DNA from: Clostridium lacusfryxellense
GTDB taxonomy: Bacteria > Bacillota > Clostridia > Clostridiales > Clostridiaceae
Assembly: GCF_018861735.1 (NCBI RefSeq)
Contig: NZ_JAHLEB010000009.1
Coordinates: 1-64,000 of the forward strand
Direction of reading: 5' to 3'
Length of the DNA stretch: 64,000 nt
In this document: positions 8,084-17,084 of the stretch, in pieces
How positions within the stretch are numbered: the first letter of the stretch is position 1
Layout of the letters: each line of letters opens with the position of its first letter
Made by a program: the position numbers and the translations under genes
Notes under the pieces: model-generated
The model's database searches: none
What the model was told of the DNA's origin: nothing
The model's input: the letters and a program-made list of their open reading frames with translations, nothing else

Positions 8084-10489
8084 TTAACGTTTATTATCTT
8101 TATTATCTTTATTATCTTTAGTTTTGGGATTGTCAGTTTTAGGAGTATCAACTGTAGGGTCGACAATTGAAGGATCTACAATTGGTGGAGTAACAATTGG
8201 TGGAATAATTGGCGGAAGTATAATCTTCTTTGAAAATGTATCAACTGCAGTAGGTAATACGTAAATAGAGTCTTTAAGATTTACAGTAGGTACATAATCT
8301 CTCTTTATAAAAACTCTAGTTTCAATTTTATTAGGTGGTGTAAATTCTGATGGTAGTACGTATTTTCCAGTAGGATCTTTTGTAACCTTAGCAGAAACAT
8401 GTATGCTATCAAGGGTAGTAGGCTGAGTACCATCAAGAAATAGTTCAGAATAGACTCTATTGCCTCTTGGATCTGCATAAGTTAAATCACTAGGTATATC
8501 ACCTGAATCTTTCGATACTGAAAATGGTGATATACCCGATGGCATTTCTATGTTTTTAACAGGAAGAGAAGTATGGGCTGATTTCATAATTTTGCCCCAA
8601 ATCGAAGCAGCGCCATTACTGCCTATTCCTTTAATTTGATCTGCTTTATCGGTTCCAACCCAAATTGCTGAAGAGTAATAAGGGGTTAACCCAACAAACC
8701 ATAAATCTTTTGAATTAGAAGAAGTACCAGTTTTACCGCGAACAGGCATGTCGCTAAAAACAGCATTTGTACCAGTACCACCTGGGCCTACAGGTCCCCC
8801 CAATAAATCATACATTATATATGCAGTTTGTGCAGATATAACCGGAGTAGTTTCGGGCTTTGTTTCAAGAAGTACTTTGCCGGTTCTATCTACTACTTTA
8901 GTGTATAATCTCGGAGTGGTTCGATTACCACTATTACCAAACACACCATAAGCTGCTGCCATAGTGAGAGGATTAGTTCCGTTATATTCTCCGCCATCTA
9001 ATTGACCAAGAGACATGGCCGCCATACTAGTCTTATCTACGTTATCTAGCTGTAATCCAAACTTTTCACCATAGGCAGCGCCAGTTTTAATACCTATCAT
9101 ATTCTCTAATTTCACAGCCGCAACATTAACAGAATATTTTAGACAATCTCTTAGAGTTAAGTATCCCTTATATTCATCAGGTGAATTTTTAGGATTATAT
9201 CCAACTTCTGCAGGTACAGGAGAATCTTCAATAACAGTTGAAGCTGTAGCTATCTTTGAATCAATAGCAGGACTGTATACTGTTAAAGGTTTAATACTAG
9301 AACCAGGTGCCCTTAAGAAGTCTTCTGACGCCGCTCTGTTATAAGATAATGGAGCATTAGCGCTAGTACCACCTATAATAGATTTAACTTCACCTGTGTG
9401 GTAATCCATAACAACAGATGCTGCCTGAATATCTCCATGCACAGATGCATCAATAGTCTTTTGTGATGATTCCTGAATACCTCTATTCATTGTTGTATAA
9501 ATTTTTACTCCATCGTACATTAACATTGAATATGCTTCTTTATTACTGATATTATATTCTTTCATCAAATCCTTAGCAATCTGAAGGATTGCAGGTCTTG
9601 AGAAATATTCATAGTTCATGGCTTTATCATTTTTTAAAAAATTAAATTTCAATTCTTCTGCCATAGCTAAATCAAATTGTTCTTTAGTTATTTTTTTATA
9701 TCTGTACATATTATCTAGAACAGCTTTTGTTCTATTAGATTCAAAAGCCTCATTATTCTTATATGCTTTATAGGCCATATTGTATGAAACACTAGGACTT
9801 TGAGCTGCACTTGCAATAAAAGCAGTTTGTTTTAAAGTCAAATCTTTAATGGACTTACTAAAATATTGTTTTGATGCCGCTTCTACACCATGTGCATTTC
9901 CCCCTAAAAATATAGTATTCATGTAAGTTTCTAAAATTTGTGGTTTAGTTAAAACTTTCTCTATTTGTAGTGATAAAGCTATCTCTTGAACTTTTCTTTT
10001 TATAGAAGTTCTGTTTTCCATAGAATCTTCTAAAAATATTCTATATTTGACCAATTGTTGAGTTATAGTTGAGGCACCTTGAAGACTTTCATTGCTGCCC
10101 TGTATTTTTATTTTTATATCATTAAATATAGAACCAGCTAATCTTTTTAAATCAACCCCTGGGTGGGTTTTAAATCTAGAATCTTCAATACTTATAAATG
10201 CATCCTGAAGGCCTTCAGGCACATCACTAATAGGTACATTAATTCTTCTTTGTGAATTAACATATTCATCCATTGGTTTTCCGGAATCATCTAGTAATAT
10301 TGTTATCTCATCTAATTTTAAAAATTCATTAATATCTAAACTAGGAGCTGTTTTAATCATGCCTAACACTATTCCACCAATAGCTACACTAGATATTAAA
10401 CCTATAATTAAAATAGTAAAAACAATGTTTTTAAAAACATGTTTCCCAGTTCTTTTTTTCTTTTTCTGAGTAGTTTTATCATTTTCCAT
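8084..10489 (-). CDS. Class A penicillin-binding protein (PBP1A type)
   Basis: An 801-residue bifunctional peptidoglycan synthase. A basic cytoplasmic N-terminus and one membrane anchor (residues ~19-45) come first. The glycosyltransferase domain follows, with its catalytic glutamate in SIEDSRF (residue ~102) and QGASTITQQLVK. The transpeptidase domain has SSIK (active serine), SVN and KTGTS motifs, all intact. Beyond residue ~740 the protein is a proline-rich tail (PPIIPPIVTPP) ending in charged Lys-Asp-Asn repeats, probably a disordered wall-facing extension. The frame opens at a TTG (10490-10492), but AAGGAGG has better spacing (7) to the ATG at 10489. An extended -10 (TGGTATAAT) lies about 100 bases upstream on this strand. 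Confidence 0.95.
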   Translation of the reverse strand: MENDKTTQKKKKRTGKHVFKNIVFTILIIGLISSVAIGGIVLGMIKTAPSLDINEFLKLDEITILLDDSGKPMDEYVNSQRRINVPISDVPEGLQDAFISIEDSRFKTHPGVDLKRLAGSIFNDIKIKIQGSNESLQGASTITQQLVKYRIFLEDSMENRTSIKRKVQEIALSLQIEKVLTKPQILETYMNTIFLGGNAHGVEAASKQYFSKSIKDLTLKQTAFIASAAQSPSVSYNMAYKAYKNNEAFESNRTKAVLDNMYRYKKITKEQFDLAMAEELKFNFLKNDKAMNYEYFSRPAILQIAKDLMKEYNISNKEAYSMLMYDGVKIYTTMNRGIQESSQKTIDASVHGDIQAASVVMDYHTGEVKSIIGGTSANAPLSYNRAASEDFLRAPGSSIKPLTVYSPAIDSKIATASTVIEDSPVPAEVGYNPKNSPDEYKGYLTLRDCLKYSVNVAAVKLENMIGIKTGAAYGEKFGLQLDNVDKTSMAAMSLGQLDGGEYNGTNPLTMAAAYGVFGNSGNRTTPRLYTKVVDRTGKVLLETKPETTPVISAQTAYIMYDLLGGPVGPGGTGTNAVFSDMPVRGKTGTSSNSKDLWFVGLTPYYSSAIWVGTDKADQIKGIGSNGAASIWGKIMKSAHTSLPVKNIEMPSGISPFSVSKDSGDIPSDLTYADPRGNRVYSELFLDGTQPTTLDSIHVSAKVTKDPTGKYVLPSEFTPPNKIETRVFIKRDYVPTVNLKDSIYVLPTAVDTFSKKIILPPIIPPIVTPPIVDPSIVDPTVDTPKTDNPKTKDNKDNKDNKR
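8092..8118. repeat. Three perfect 9-base tandem repeats in the penicillin-binding protein tail
   Basis: TATTATCTT occurs three times end to end. On the minus strand it encodes repeated Lys-Asp-Asn at the C-terminus of the protein; copy number could vary by slippage without a frameshift. Confidence 0.85.
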
Positions 10490-10587
10490 CAAGTATCCTC
10501 CTTGAGTTCATCTAAAGCAGATACCTATTATTAAAAGATATACTGCCTACTAAAAATAATGTTATATAACAATATTTAGCTTTTAAT

Positions 10588-10596
10588 ATTATACCA
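10588..10596 (-). promoter_or_regulatory. Extended -10 element for the penicillin-binding protein gene
   Basis: On the minus strand the sequence reads TGGTATAAT, an extended -10 element. No good -35 is seen at the usual distance. Confidence 0.4.
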
Positions 10597-10715
10597 TATA
10601 ATTGTGTTATTTATTTAAGTCTCTTTTAATATAAAGTATTGAAATTTGAAATCATATTTAAATTCTTTACCTGAGTGGAGTTACATATAATAAAATATAA
10701 ACTTTTATGGAGGTA

Positions 10716-11381
10716 ATGAATATTAAAAATAAAAATAAAGTTAAAACTAGACTATTCATAATTATAGCCATAATCATGATGAATTTTACAATATTTATAT
10801 ATATTTTTGATCAAACTGCTATGCCAACAGTAATGGCTGTGGCGGATGCGGAAATGAGAGCAAAGGCTACTGAGATTGTGAACAGAGCAATTATAAATGA
10901 ATATTCAGATCAATTTAACTACGATGATGTTATTAGAGTAGATAAAGATGAACAAGGAAATATTGTAATGCTAAAAGCTGATACACTAAAAATGAATAAA
11001 ATAGCTTGCGATGTTGCTTTAGAAGCTCAAAAGGAATTAATGAAGCTTGGAGACATTGGAATTAAAGTTCCACTCGGGTATATAACTAGAAATAATATTT
11101 TATCTTATTACGGCCCAAAAGTTACTATAAAAATGCAACCCATAGGACATGTAGAAACTAAATATTCATCTGAATTTGAGAGTGCAGGTATAAATCAGAC
11201 GAGGCATAAGATTTATGTTAAAGTAAAAACAACTATAAGAGTGATTATCCCTTTGAAGAGTAATGATATAGAGGTAGCTAATGAAGTTCCAATTGCCGAA
11301 ACCATAATAGTGGGTAAAACACCTAATACTGCAGTGCAGTTAGATTTAAATGGTACAGGTTATAAAGTCGGTAATAATTAG
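10716..11381 (+). CDS. yunB: Sporulation protein YunB-like
   Basis: About 221 residues: a basic N-terminus, one membrane segment (roughly residues 10-30), then an extracytoplasmic domain. AVADAEMRAKATEIVNRAI after the anchor and the later VPLGYITRNNILSYYGP and PIGHVETKYSSEFESAGINQTRH are characteristic of YunB, a mother-cell protein needed for full spore formation in B. subtilis; its biochemical role is not known. The start is awkward. The ATG at 10707 overlaps the only SD (GGAGG, 10709-10713) and cannot use it, while the ATG at 10716 is only 2 bases from it. I chose 10716 but the true start is uncertain. Confidence 0.85.
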   Translation: MNIKNKNKVKTRLFIIIAIIMMNFTIFIYIFDQTAMPTVMAVADAEMRAKATEIVNRAIINEYSDQFNYDDVIRVDKDEQGNIVMLKADTLKMNKIACDVALEAQKELMKLGDIGIKVPLGYITRNNILSYYGPKVTIKMQPIGHVETKYSSEFESAGINQTRHKIYVKVKTTIRVIIPLKSNDIEVANEVPIAETIIVGKTPNTAVQLDLNGTGYKVGNN

Positions 11382-11398
11382 ATGAATAATATTAAAGC

Positions 11399-11440
11399 AA
11401 AAAATAAAGCACATTAATTAAATGTACTTTATTTTTTCTT
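11399..11440. terminator. Bidirectional terminator between yunB and hpt
   Basis: Arms 11399-11415 and 11421-11437 pair at 16 of 17 positions with a 5-nt loop; A-run and T-run at the two ends serve the convergent genes. Confidence 0.85.
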
Positions 11441-11458
11441 TTATTTGTATTAAGATTG

Positions 11459-11983
11459 CTATTCTTCCCAATTAAATATGTATGGTATATTTCTATAATA
11501 GTCTCCGTAATTTAATCCATACCCAACTACAAAAACATCTGGAATATCAAAGCAGCAATAATCAGGTGTTATATCAATAGTTCTTCTCTCAAGTTTATTT
11601 AAAAGTACGCAAGTCTTAACGCTAGCAGCACCTAAAGATTGAACACGTAATTTAACAAAATTCATAGTTATACCAGTATCAACAATATCATCTACTATTA
11701 AAACATCAAACCCTTCAATATTGTCAGGTATATCATTTATAACATTAATTGACCCGGTTGATTCCTCACCTGCTCCATAGCTTGAGGTTGTCATAAACCC
11801 AATTTTGGTAGGCACAGTTATTTGACGTACAAGGTCTGCGGTATAAATAAAGCTACCACGTAGTAAGGAAAGAACATATAACTTCTTTCCTAGATAATCT
11901 TTTGAAATTTGAGTACCAAGTTGAATTACTCTCTCGTCAATTTTGTCTTTAGTTATAAGAATATTCTTTTTTTTGTTATCCAA
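11459..11983 (-). CDS. hpt: Hypoxanthine phosphoribosyltransferase
   Basis: A 174-residue purine-salvage enzyme that makes IMP or GMP from the base and PRPP. The PRPP-binding motif VLIVDDIVDTGITM (near residue 93) and LLRGSFIYTADLVR (near residue 39) are intact. Length is normal. Translation starts at TTG 11983; no in-frame ATG is near and the SD (GGCGGG) is modest. It is divergent from hflX, with about 120 bases between them. Confidence 0.94.
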   Translation of the reverse strand: MDNKKKNILITKDKIDERVIQLGTQISKDYLGKKLYVLSLLRGSFIYTADLVRQITVPTKIGFMTTSSYGAGEESTGSINVINDIPDNIEGFDVLIVDDIVDTGITMNFVKLRVQSLGAASVKTCVLLNKLERRTIDITPDYCCFDIPDVFVVGYGLNYGDYYRNIPYIFNWEE

Positions 11984-12104
11984 TGTTAATCCCGCCTTCT
12001 ATATATATTTACAAGTTTGCTACAATGGTATAAAATTATAAGGAAGTTGTCAAGTATAAGAATAAGAAAACTTGTTAAAATATAATAGAATGGAGTGATG
12101 TACT

Positions 12105-13895
12105 ATGATATATGGAAATATAGATGGAGTTAAAAATTCGATTTTAGATAAATTGGAAAAGGCATGTGAAATAAAAGTTTCTAAAGATTGTATTTTGTCT
12201 GAAGAATTGGTTGATATACTAGTTGAGGTAACACAAAATTTAGATAGGGAAGTCAGTGCAGCAATAGATAGAAAAGGCATGATTATTAGCATGGCAATTG
12301 GAGATAGTAGCACTGTAGAACTGCCTATTATTGATATACGAGAAGGTCGATTATCAGGGGTTAAAATAATACACACGCATCCAAATGGCAATTCTAGATT
12401 ATCTGCGTTAGATATGTCAGCATTAATAAAATTAAAGCTTGATTGTATAGTCGCTATTGGAGTTACAGCGCAAAAGGATAACTTAAGATTTAACGTAGGT
12501 TTTTGTGAAATAGATAAAAGCATTTTAATAGAAGAAGAAGTGGGCCCAATAAGTATAACTCAAGTAATAGAGTATGATATTTTAGACAAGATTAAACACA
12601 CCGAAAGATTGATGAAAGCAAATGAAATTATTGAAGATGATACAGAACGAGCTATTTTAGTTGGGATAGAAAGTGAAGAAGATTTAGTAGAACTTACAGA
12701 ACTTGCAAGAGCATGTAATGTGGAAACTGTAGATATTGTACTTCAAAATAGGCATAAAATAGACTCGGCTTTATACATAGGTAGCGGTAAAGCAGAAGAA
12801 ATTGCGGTTATTAGGCAAGCGTTAAGAGCAAATCTTGTTGTATTTGATGATGAATTATCAGGTTCTCAGGTTAGAAATTTAGAGGAAGTTCTTGGCTGTA
12901 AGGTTATAGACAGAACTACACTAATACTTGAAATTTTCGCGCGAAGAGCAAGAACTCGAGAAGCGAAAATCCAGGTTGAGCTTGCACAACTAAAATATAG
13001 ATTACCACGGTTATCGGGACTTGGAACAATGCTTTCAAGAACAGGAGCAGGTATTGGAACAAAAGGCCCTGGCGAGAAAAAATTGGAAATAGATAAACGA
13101 AGAATAAGAGAGAGTGTATTTGACTTAAATAAAGAATTAGAAAAAATAAGAACTACCAGAAGCGTGCAAAGAGAAAAACGGAGTCGCGAGAGCATATCAA
13201 AGGTATCATTAGTCGGTTATACTAATTCAGGTAAGTCTACACTTAGAAACGCATTATGCGATGTAGCAGCATTAAAAAGTGTAACTCAAAAAGATAAAGT
13301 ATTCGAAGCAGATATGCTTTTTGCAACACTCGATGTTACAACAAGGGCTCTTATTTTACCAGATAATAGAGTGGCAGCAGTAACAGATACAGTAGGGTTT
13401 ATAAGAAAACTTCCCCATGATTTAGTGGAAGCATTTAAATCTACTCTTGAGGAGGTAGTTTATGCAGATTTATTGTTACATGTTGTGGATGCATCATCTG
13501 ACAATGCAGAATTACAAATAGAGGCAGTAGATGGAGTACTAACAGAATTAAATGCAATTAATAAACCAACTATATTAGTTCTAAATAAAATTGATGTAGC
13601 TTCACAAGAAAATATTATTAAAATCAAAGAAAAATATAAACATTTAAAAACCATCGAAATATCAGCTAAAAATGGCACAAATTTAGAAGAGTTATTGGTA
13701 GAGACCTGCAAAGAGCTTCCGTACACACTCAAAAAATTTGAAGTGCTTATACCATACACTGATCAATCAATGGTTGCCTATCTGCATAGAGGTTCAAAGG
13801 TTAATTCTGAAGAGTACAGTGAAGAAGGAACAATAATGTCAGTATTAGGTGACGATGAAGTTTATAATAAGTGTGAAAAATATATAATACAGTAA
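12105..13895 (+). CDS. hflX: GTPase HflX with a JAMM-like N-terminal extension
   Basis: A 596-residue ribosome-associated GTPase, about 170 residues longer than ordinary HflX. Residues ~195-360 are the HflX-specific domain (GTKGPGEKKLEIDKRRIR). The G domain has GYTNSGKST (371-379), DTVGF and NKID. HflX splits stalled or stressed 70S ribosomes. The extra N-terminal ~190 residues contain HTHPNGNSRLSALD with H90, H92, S100 and D103 spaced like the metal site of JAMM/RadC-type domains (HxHPxG...SxxD). Long HflX proteins of this size occur in clostridia; the JAMM reading is my inference. The start ATG has GGAGTG upstream. Confidence 0.93.
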   Translation: MIYGNIDGVKNSILDKLEKACEIKVSKDCILSEELVDILVEVTQNLDREVSAAIDRKGMIISMAIGDSSTVELPIIDIREGRLSGVKIIHTHPNGNSRLSALDMSALIKLKLDCIVAIGVTAQKDNLRFNVGFCEIDKSILIEEEVGPISITQVIEYDILDKIKHTERLMKANEIIEDDTERAILVGIESEEDLVELTELARACNVETVDIVLQNRHKIDSALYIGSGKAEEIAVIRQALRANLVVFDDELSGSQVRNLEEVLGCKVIDRTTLILEIFARRARTREAKIQVELAQLKYRLPRLSGLGTMLSRTGAGIGTKGPGEKKLEIDKRRIRESVFDLNKELEKIRTTRSVQREKRSRESISKVSLVGYTNSGKSTLRNALCDVAALKSVTQKDKVFEADMLFATLDVTTRALILPDNRVAAVTDTVGFIRKLPHDLVEAFKSTLEEVVYADLLLHVVDASSDNAELQIEAVDGVLTELNAINKPTILVLNKIDVASQENIIKIKEKYKHLKTIEISAKNGTNLEELLVETCKELPYTLKKFEVLIPYTDQSMVAYLHRGSKVNSEEYSEEGTIMSVLGDDEVYNKCEKYIIQ

Positions 13896-14019
13896 TATAA
13901 AATATTTTTATTATAATGTTGTAACAAATAAAAACCCATTAAGTGTAATAAAATCGTTGGTATATATATATACTATTAAATAATAGTTATATATCATTAT
14001 CGCAGGATTAGGAGTAGAT

Positions 14020-14559
14020 ATGGGAGAGGGAAAATCAAATTCAGATAATGGGAACAGGCAAAGTAAACAAACAAATCAACAAGAGGCCTCAAATAGTTAT
14101 TTAAAAAAAATCATAGCTGATATGAGTGAACAATTTAAGAATATTGATATTAGTGGATCCACTGGGCAAAAATTTTCTAGTTCCTCTGGAGCGACTGAAG
14201 CGTATGGTACTTCTAATGCATGTGATAATATGGATGTTAGAGTACTAGCAGACAAGGTCGCAAGTATAAATATATTAAAATTTGAACTGGATAAATTACC
14301 ACTTGATTTTAAAGCAAGAGCTTATTTTGAAAATGAAGTAAAACCACTAACAGATGCTCTAAGCGTTTTATCCTTTGCATCTAGTAGTTATGCAATTACT
14401 GCAGTTAACATAGCAAATACAAATTTTGGCCGCAGTTCAAAAATAAAAGATGCCTTAGATTTAGCTCAAGGAGTTGACGAAATCTCTATGGAGATAATTA
14501 AAGTTTTACGATGCAAAATAGATAATATGTTGAATTTTTCAAAGTACGATTGTAAATGA
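14020..14559 (+). CDS. Hypothetical protein with a polar low-complexity N-terminus
   Basis: A 179-residue soluble protein I do not recognise. Residues 1-25 are Ser/Asn/Gln/Lys-rich. Residues ~45-65 are Ser/Gly-rich (SGSTGQKFSSSSGATE). From about 75 to the end it is predicted helical, with heptad-like leucines. There is no signal peptide or membrane segment. It has an AGGAG SD and its own terminator at 14572, so it is a monocistronic gene between hflX and the nucleotidyltransferase. Composition is like its neighbours. Confidence 0.75.
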   Translation: MGEGKSNSDNGNRQSKQTNQQEASNSYLKKIIADMSEQFKNIDISGSTGQKFSSSSGATEAYGTSNACDNMDVRVLADKVASINILKFELDKLPLDFKARAYFENEVKPLTDALSVLSFASSSYAITAVNIANTNFGRSSKIKDALDLAQGVDEISMEIIKVLRCKIDNMLNFSKYDCK

Positions 14560-14571
14560 GTTGTCAGCATT

Positions 14572-14622
14572 ATAAAGAGAACGGGTTTATTTATATTAAA
14601 CTTGATTCTCTTTATTTTCTTA
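14572..14622 (+). terminator. Terminator after the 179-residue gene
   Basis: ATAAAGAGAA (14572-14581) pairs with TTCTCTTTAT (14606-14615); a weaker GTTTA/TAAAC pair lies inside, and T-rich sequence follows. Confidence 0.75.
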
Positions 14623-14712
14623 ACTAAAAACAAAATGTCTGTAATTGTGAAAAGTGTAGTGCTATAATAAACGATAAAGGAATAATATAAGAATTTGGGG
14701 GGAGTGAAAGAA

Positions 14713-15609
14713 ATGACAAAAACTATTTTGCAATATCAAAATGCTTTTAATAGTGTACTAGACAGAATTAAAATTGATGATTCGGTTCTATCCGTGATGG
14801 TTTTCGGTAGCATGGTAACTGGTGATTTGTGGGAAGAATCAGATATTGATTTATTTGTAATTGTTAATGAAAGTCTAGAAAAGATTAAGGATATTTATGC
14901 CGAGGAGAAGGGCGTTCCAGTACATATTAAACTTATGAGTAAAGAAAAATTCATACAAATTTATTGTGATGATATTAAGGGCGGATATGCACATAGAATT
15001 TTTTCATCTTCAAAATTATTATTTTCAAAAGATATTGATATAACTGTAAGATATGATGGCGGTAGATTTTTTCCTGATTTAGATAGAGAACGTTGGGGAA
15101 TGTATTTTTTAGGGAAACTTTTAAAAGACGTTGGAGTATGTAAAAAATATTTATCCAGCAATGGTATATATACTGCATATAGTACAGCAATAAGATGTAT
15201 AGAAAAGTATTCCAGATTATTTGTTAACTCATCAGGATATATGATTAGTAAAGATGTTATGACAATGGCTTTAAATTTAGATGATACATTTAAAATTTGT
15301 GTTGATAAATTGTTTTTTAACAATTCACACACAACTGATACAATTCAAGAAACTATAACATATTTGGAAGAAAGTATAAATTTAAGTATCAAGAGCAATT
15401 GTGCCTTACTTCTAAATTATATGAGAGAAAAGGATAGTTTTTTAAGTGCTGAGGAAATTATGGCTGAGGATTTATTTAAGGAATTTAATATAGATATGGA
15501 AGAAGTTCTTAATAAACTCTGGGAAAGAGATATTATAAAAAAAGAAAGTAGAGATTTTATGATGATAAAGGATAAAATCTTATTTAAACAAAATGTTTAC
15601 TACGTTTAA
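14713..15609 (+). CDS. Nucleotidyltransferase-domain protein (Pol beta superfamily)
   Basis: 298 residues. The N-terminal ~100 residues hold a minimal nucleotidyltransferase core: VFGSMVTG (Gly32-Ser33) then ESDIDLFVI, with the two metal-binding aspartates D44 and D46. The C-terminal ~190 residues are helical and not recognised. Such proteins transfer a nucleotide to a small molecule, RNA or protein; the target cannot be told from sequence. A TTG-started reading from 14695 is rejected because it lies inside the SD (GGGGGGAG, 14697-14704), which suits the ATG at 14713. The MocR-type regulator begins 26 bases after its stop, so the pair probably forms one operon. Confidence 0.82.
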   Translation: MTKTILQYQNAFNSVLDRIKIDDSVLSVMVFGSMVTGDLWEESDIDLFVIVNESLEKIKDIYAEEKGVPVHIKLMSKEKFIQIYCDDIKGGYAHRIFSSSKLLFSKDIDITVRYDGGRFFPDLDRERWGMYFLGKLLKDVGVCKKYLSSNGIYTAYSTAIRCIEKYSRLFVNSSGYMISKDVMTMALNLDDTFKICVDKLFFNNSHTTDTIQETITYLEESINLSIKSNCALLLNYMREKDSFLSAEEIMAEDLFKEFNIDMEEVLNKLWERDIIKKESRDFMMIKDKILFKQNVYYV

Positions 15610-15635
15610 TATTAATTGGATAAATAGGTGGTCAT

Positions 15636-17042
15636 ATGAATAACTTTGAAATAGAATTTAGTAGTGAAGTTCCTAAGTATTTACAAATATCAAATCATAT
15701 CCAAAAACTGATTGATGATAATTTCCTTATTGATGGCGAAAAATTACCATCAATAAGGAAATTATCTAAAATGCTTATAGTTAATGAAGTGACTGTAGTT
15801 AGCGCCTATAAGAAACTGGAAGCTGAGGGATATGCTTACCAAAAGATGGGTAGTGGAACATATGCTAAACGAAGAGATATAAACATCAAGTTTAAGAAGG
15901 AGTACTCTAATACATTAAAAAAAATTTCTGGCCATAGTCTTAAAAATTACGTGGATTTTACGGGTGAAATTACTAGTAGTGAATTTTTTCCTGTAGCAGT
16001 ATTTAAAGATGTCTTAAATGAAGTTTTAGACAGAGATGGTACAGAGGCGTTTGCCTATAAGGAATCATTAGGATATGAGGGACTTAGAAATAGTATAAGT
16101 AGTTTCTTTTGGGATAACAAAGTAAGTTCTGAAGATATATTAATACTCTCAGGAGCACAACAGGGTATTGATATATTGTCAAAGTCTATAATAAACATAC
16201 ATGATAATGTTGTTGTAGAAAAACCTACTTATGGCGGTGCTCTTACTGTTTTTAAATGGCGTAGGGCTAATATATTTGAAGTGGATATGTTAGAGGATGG
16301 CATAAATTTAACACAATTTGAAGAGATACTTAAAAAGAACAAAATAAGATGTTTTTATGCCATGAGTTATTTTCAAAATCCTACAGGTGCCAGCTATAGT
16401 TTGGACAAAAAGTTAAGAATATTAGAATTCGCAGAGTTGTATGATTTTTATATAGTAGAGGATGATTATTTATCTGAATTAATATATGACAATAAGGTAT
16501 ATAAGAGCTTTAAGAGTTTAGATGTAAATGATAGGGTTATTTATATAAAGAGTTTTTCAAAGATATTTCTTCCAGGAATAAGGTTAGGATATATGATATC
16601 ACCAGAGAAACTAAAAGAGCATATTCAAAATTCAAAAATTAACACAGATATATCTACTTCGAGTCTTATGCAACGCGCACTGGACTTATACATAAATAAA
16701 GATCTTTGGAAAGAACACATAAGCCATCTTAATATGGTGTACAAAGAAAAATATAATTTTATGATAGAATGTATAGAAAAAAAATTACATTGCAAGGTTA
16801 GTTATTATAAACCAGGAGGTGGCATTCATTTTTATTTTAAAATAGATGCTACTTTGAATATTAATGCTATGGAATTATTTTATAGGTGTAAGGACAGAAA
16901 AGTACTTATTACTCCAGGAATTTTATTTTATAAAAATGCTCAGGAAGGCAACAATTATTTTAGATTAAGTTTTTCGGAAATAAGAAAAGATAAAATAGAA
17001 GAAGGAATTAGGATTATATCAGAGATATTAAGTTGTAAGTAA
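15636..17042 (+). CDS. MocR-type PLP-dependent transcriptional regulator (GntR family)
   Basis: A 468-residue fusion. Residues ~10-78 form a GntR winged helix (LPSIRKLSKMLIVNEVTVVSAYKKLEAEGYAY, read in two parts). Residues ~110-468 form an aminotransferase class I fold with YFQNPTG and the PLP-lysine motif SFSKIFLPGIRLGYM. MocR proteins sense PLP or amino-acid-linked ligands and usually regulate a neighbouring gene. Here the nearest co-oriented partner is the nucleotidyltransferase. SD GGTGG precedes the ATG. PdxR and GabR belong to this group, but no vitamin B6 or GABA gene lies beside it. Confidence 0.88.
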   Translation: MNNFEIEFSSEVPKYLQISNHIQKLIDDNFLIDGEKLPSIRKLSKMLIVNEVTVVSAYKKLEAEGYAYQKMGSGTYAKRRDINIKFKKEYSNTLKKISGHSLKNYVDFTGEITSSEFFPVAVFKDVLNEVLDRDGTEAFAYKESLGYEGLRNSISSFFWDNKVSSEDILILSGAQQGIDILSKSIINIHDNVVVEKPTYGGALTVFKWRRANIFEVDMLEDGINLTQFEEILKKNKIRCFYAMSYFQNPTGASYSLDKKLRILEFAELYDFYIVEDDYLSELIYDNKVYKSFKSLDVNDRVIYIKSFSKIFLPGIRLGYMISPEKLKEHIQNSKINTDISTSSLMQRALDLYINKDLWKEHISHLNMVYKEKYNFMIECIEKKLHCKVSYYKPGGGIHFYFKIDATLNINAMELFYRCKDRKVLITPGILFYKNAQEGNNYFRLSFSEIRKDKIEEGIRIISEILSCK

Positions 17043-17084
17043 AAAATAGCTATAATGTAAGATTAGAAATAAGGAGAGAATCTA

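Noticed and set aside
8748-8951. Plus-strand ORF inside the penicillin-binding protein gene
   Set aside because: It is the antisense shadow of conserved transpeptidase codons, with no SD of its own.
14695-14712. Earlier start of the nucleotidyltransferase
   Set aside because: Those codons are the SD sequence itself.
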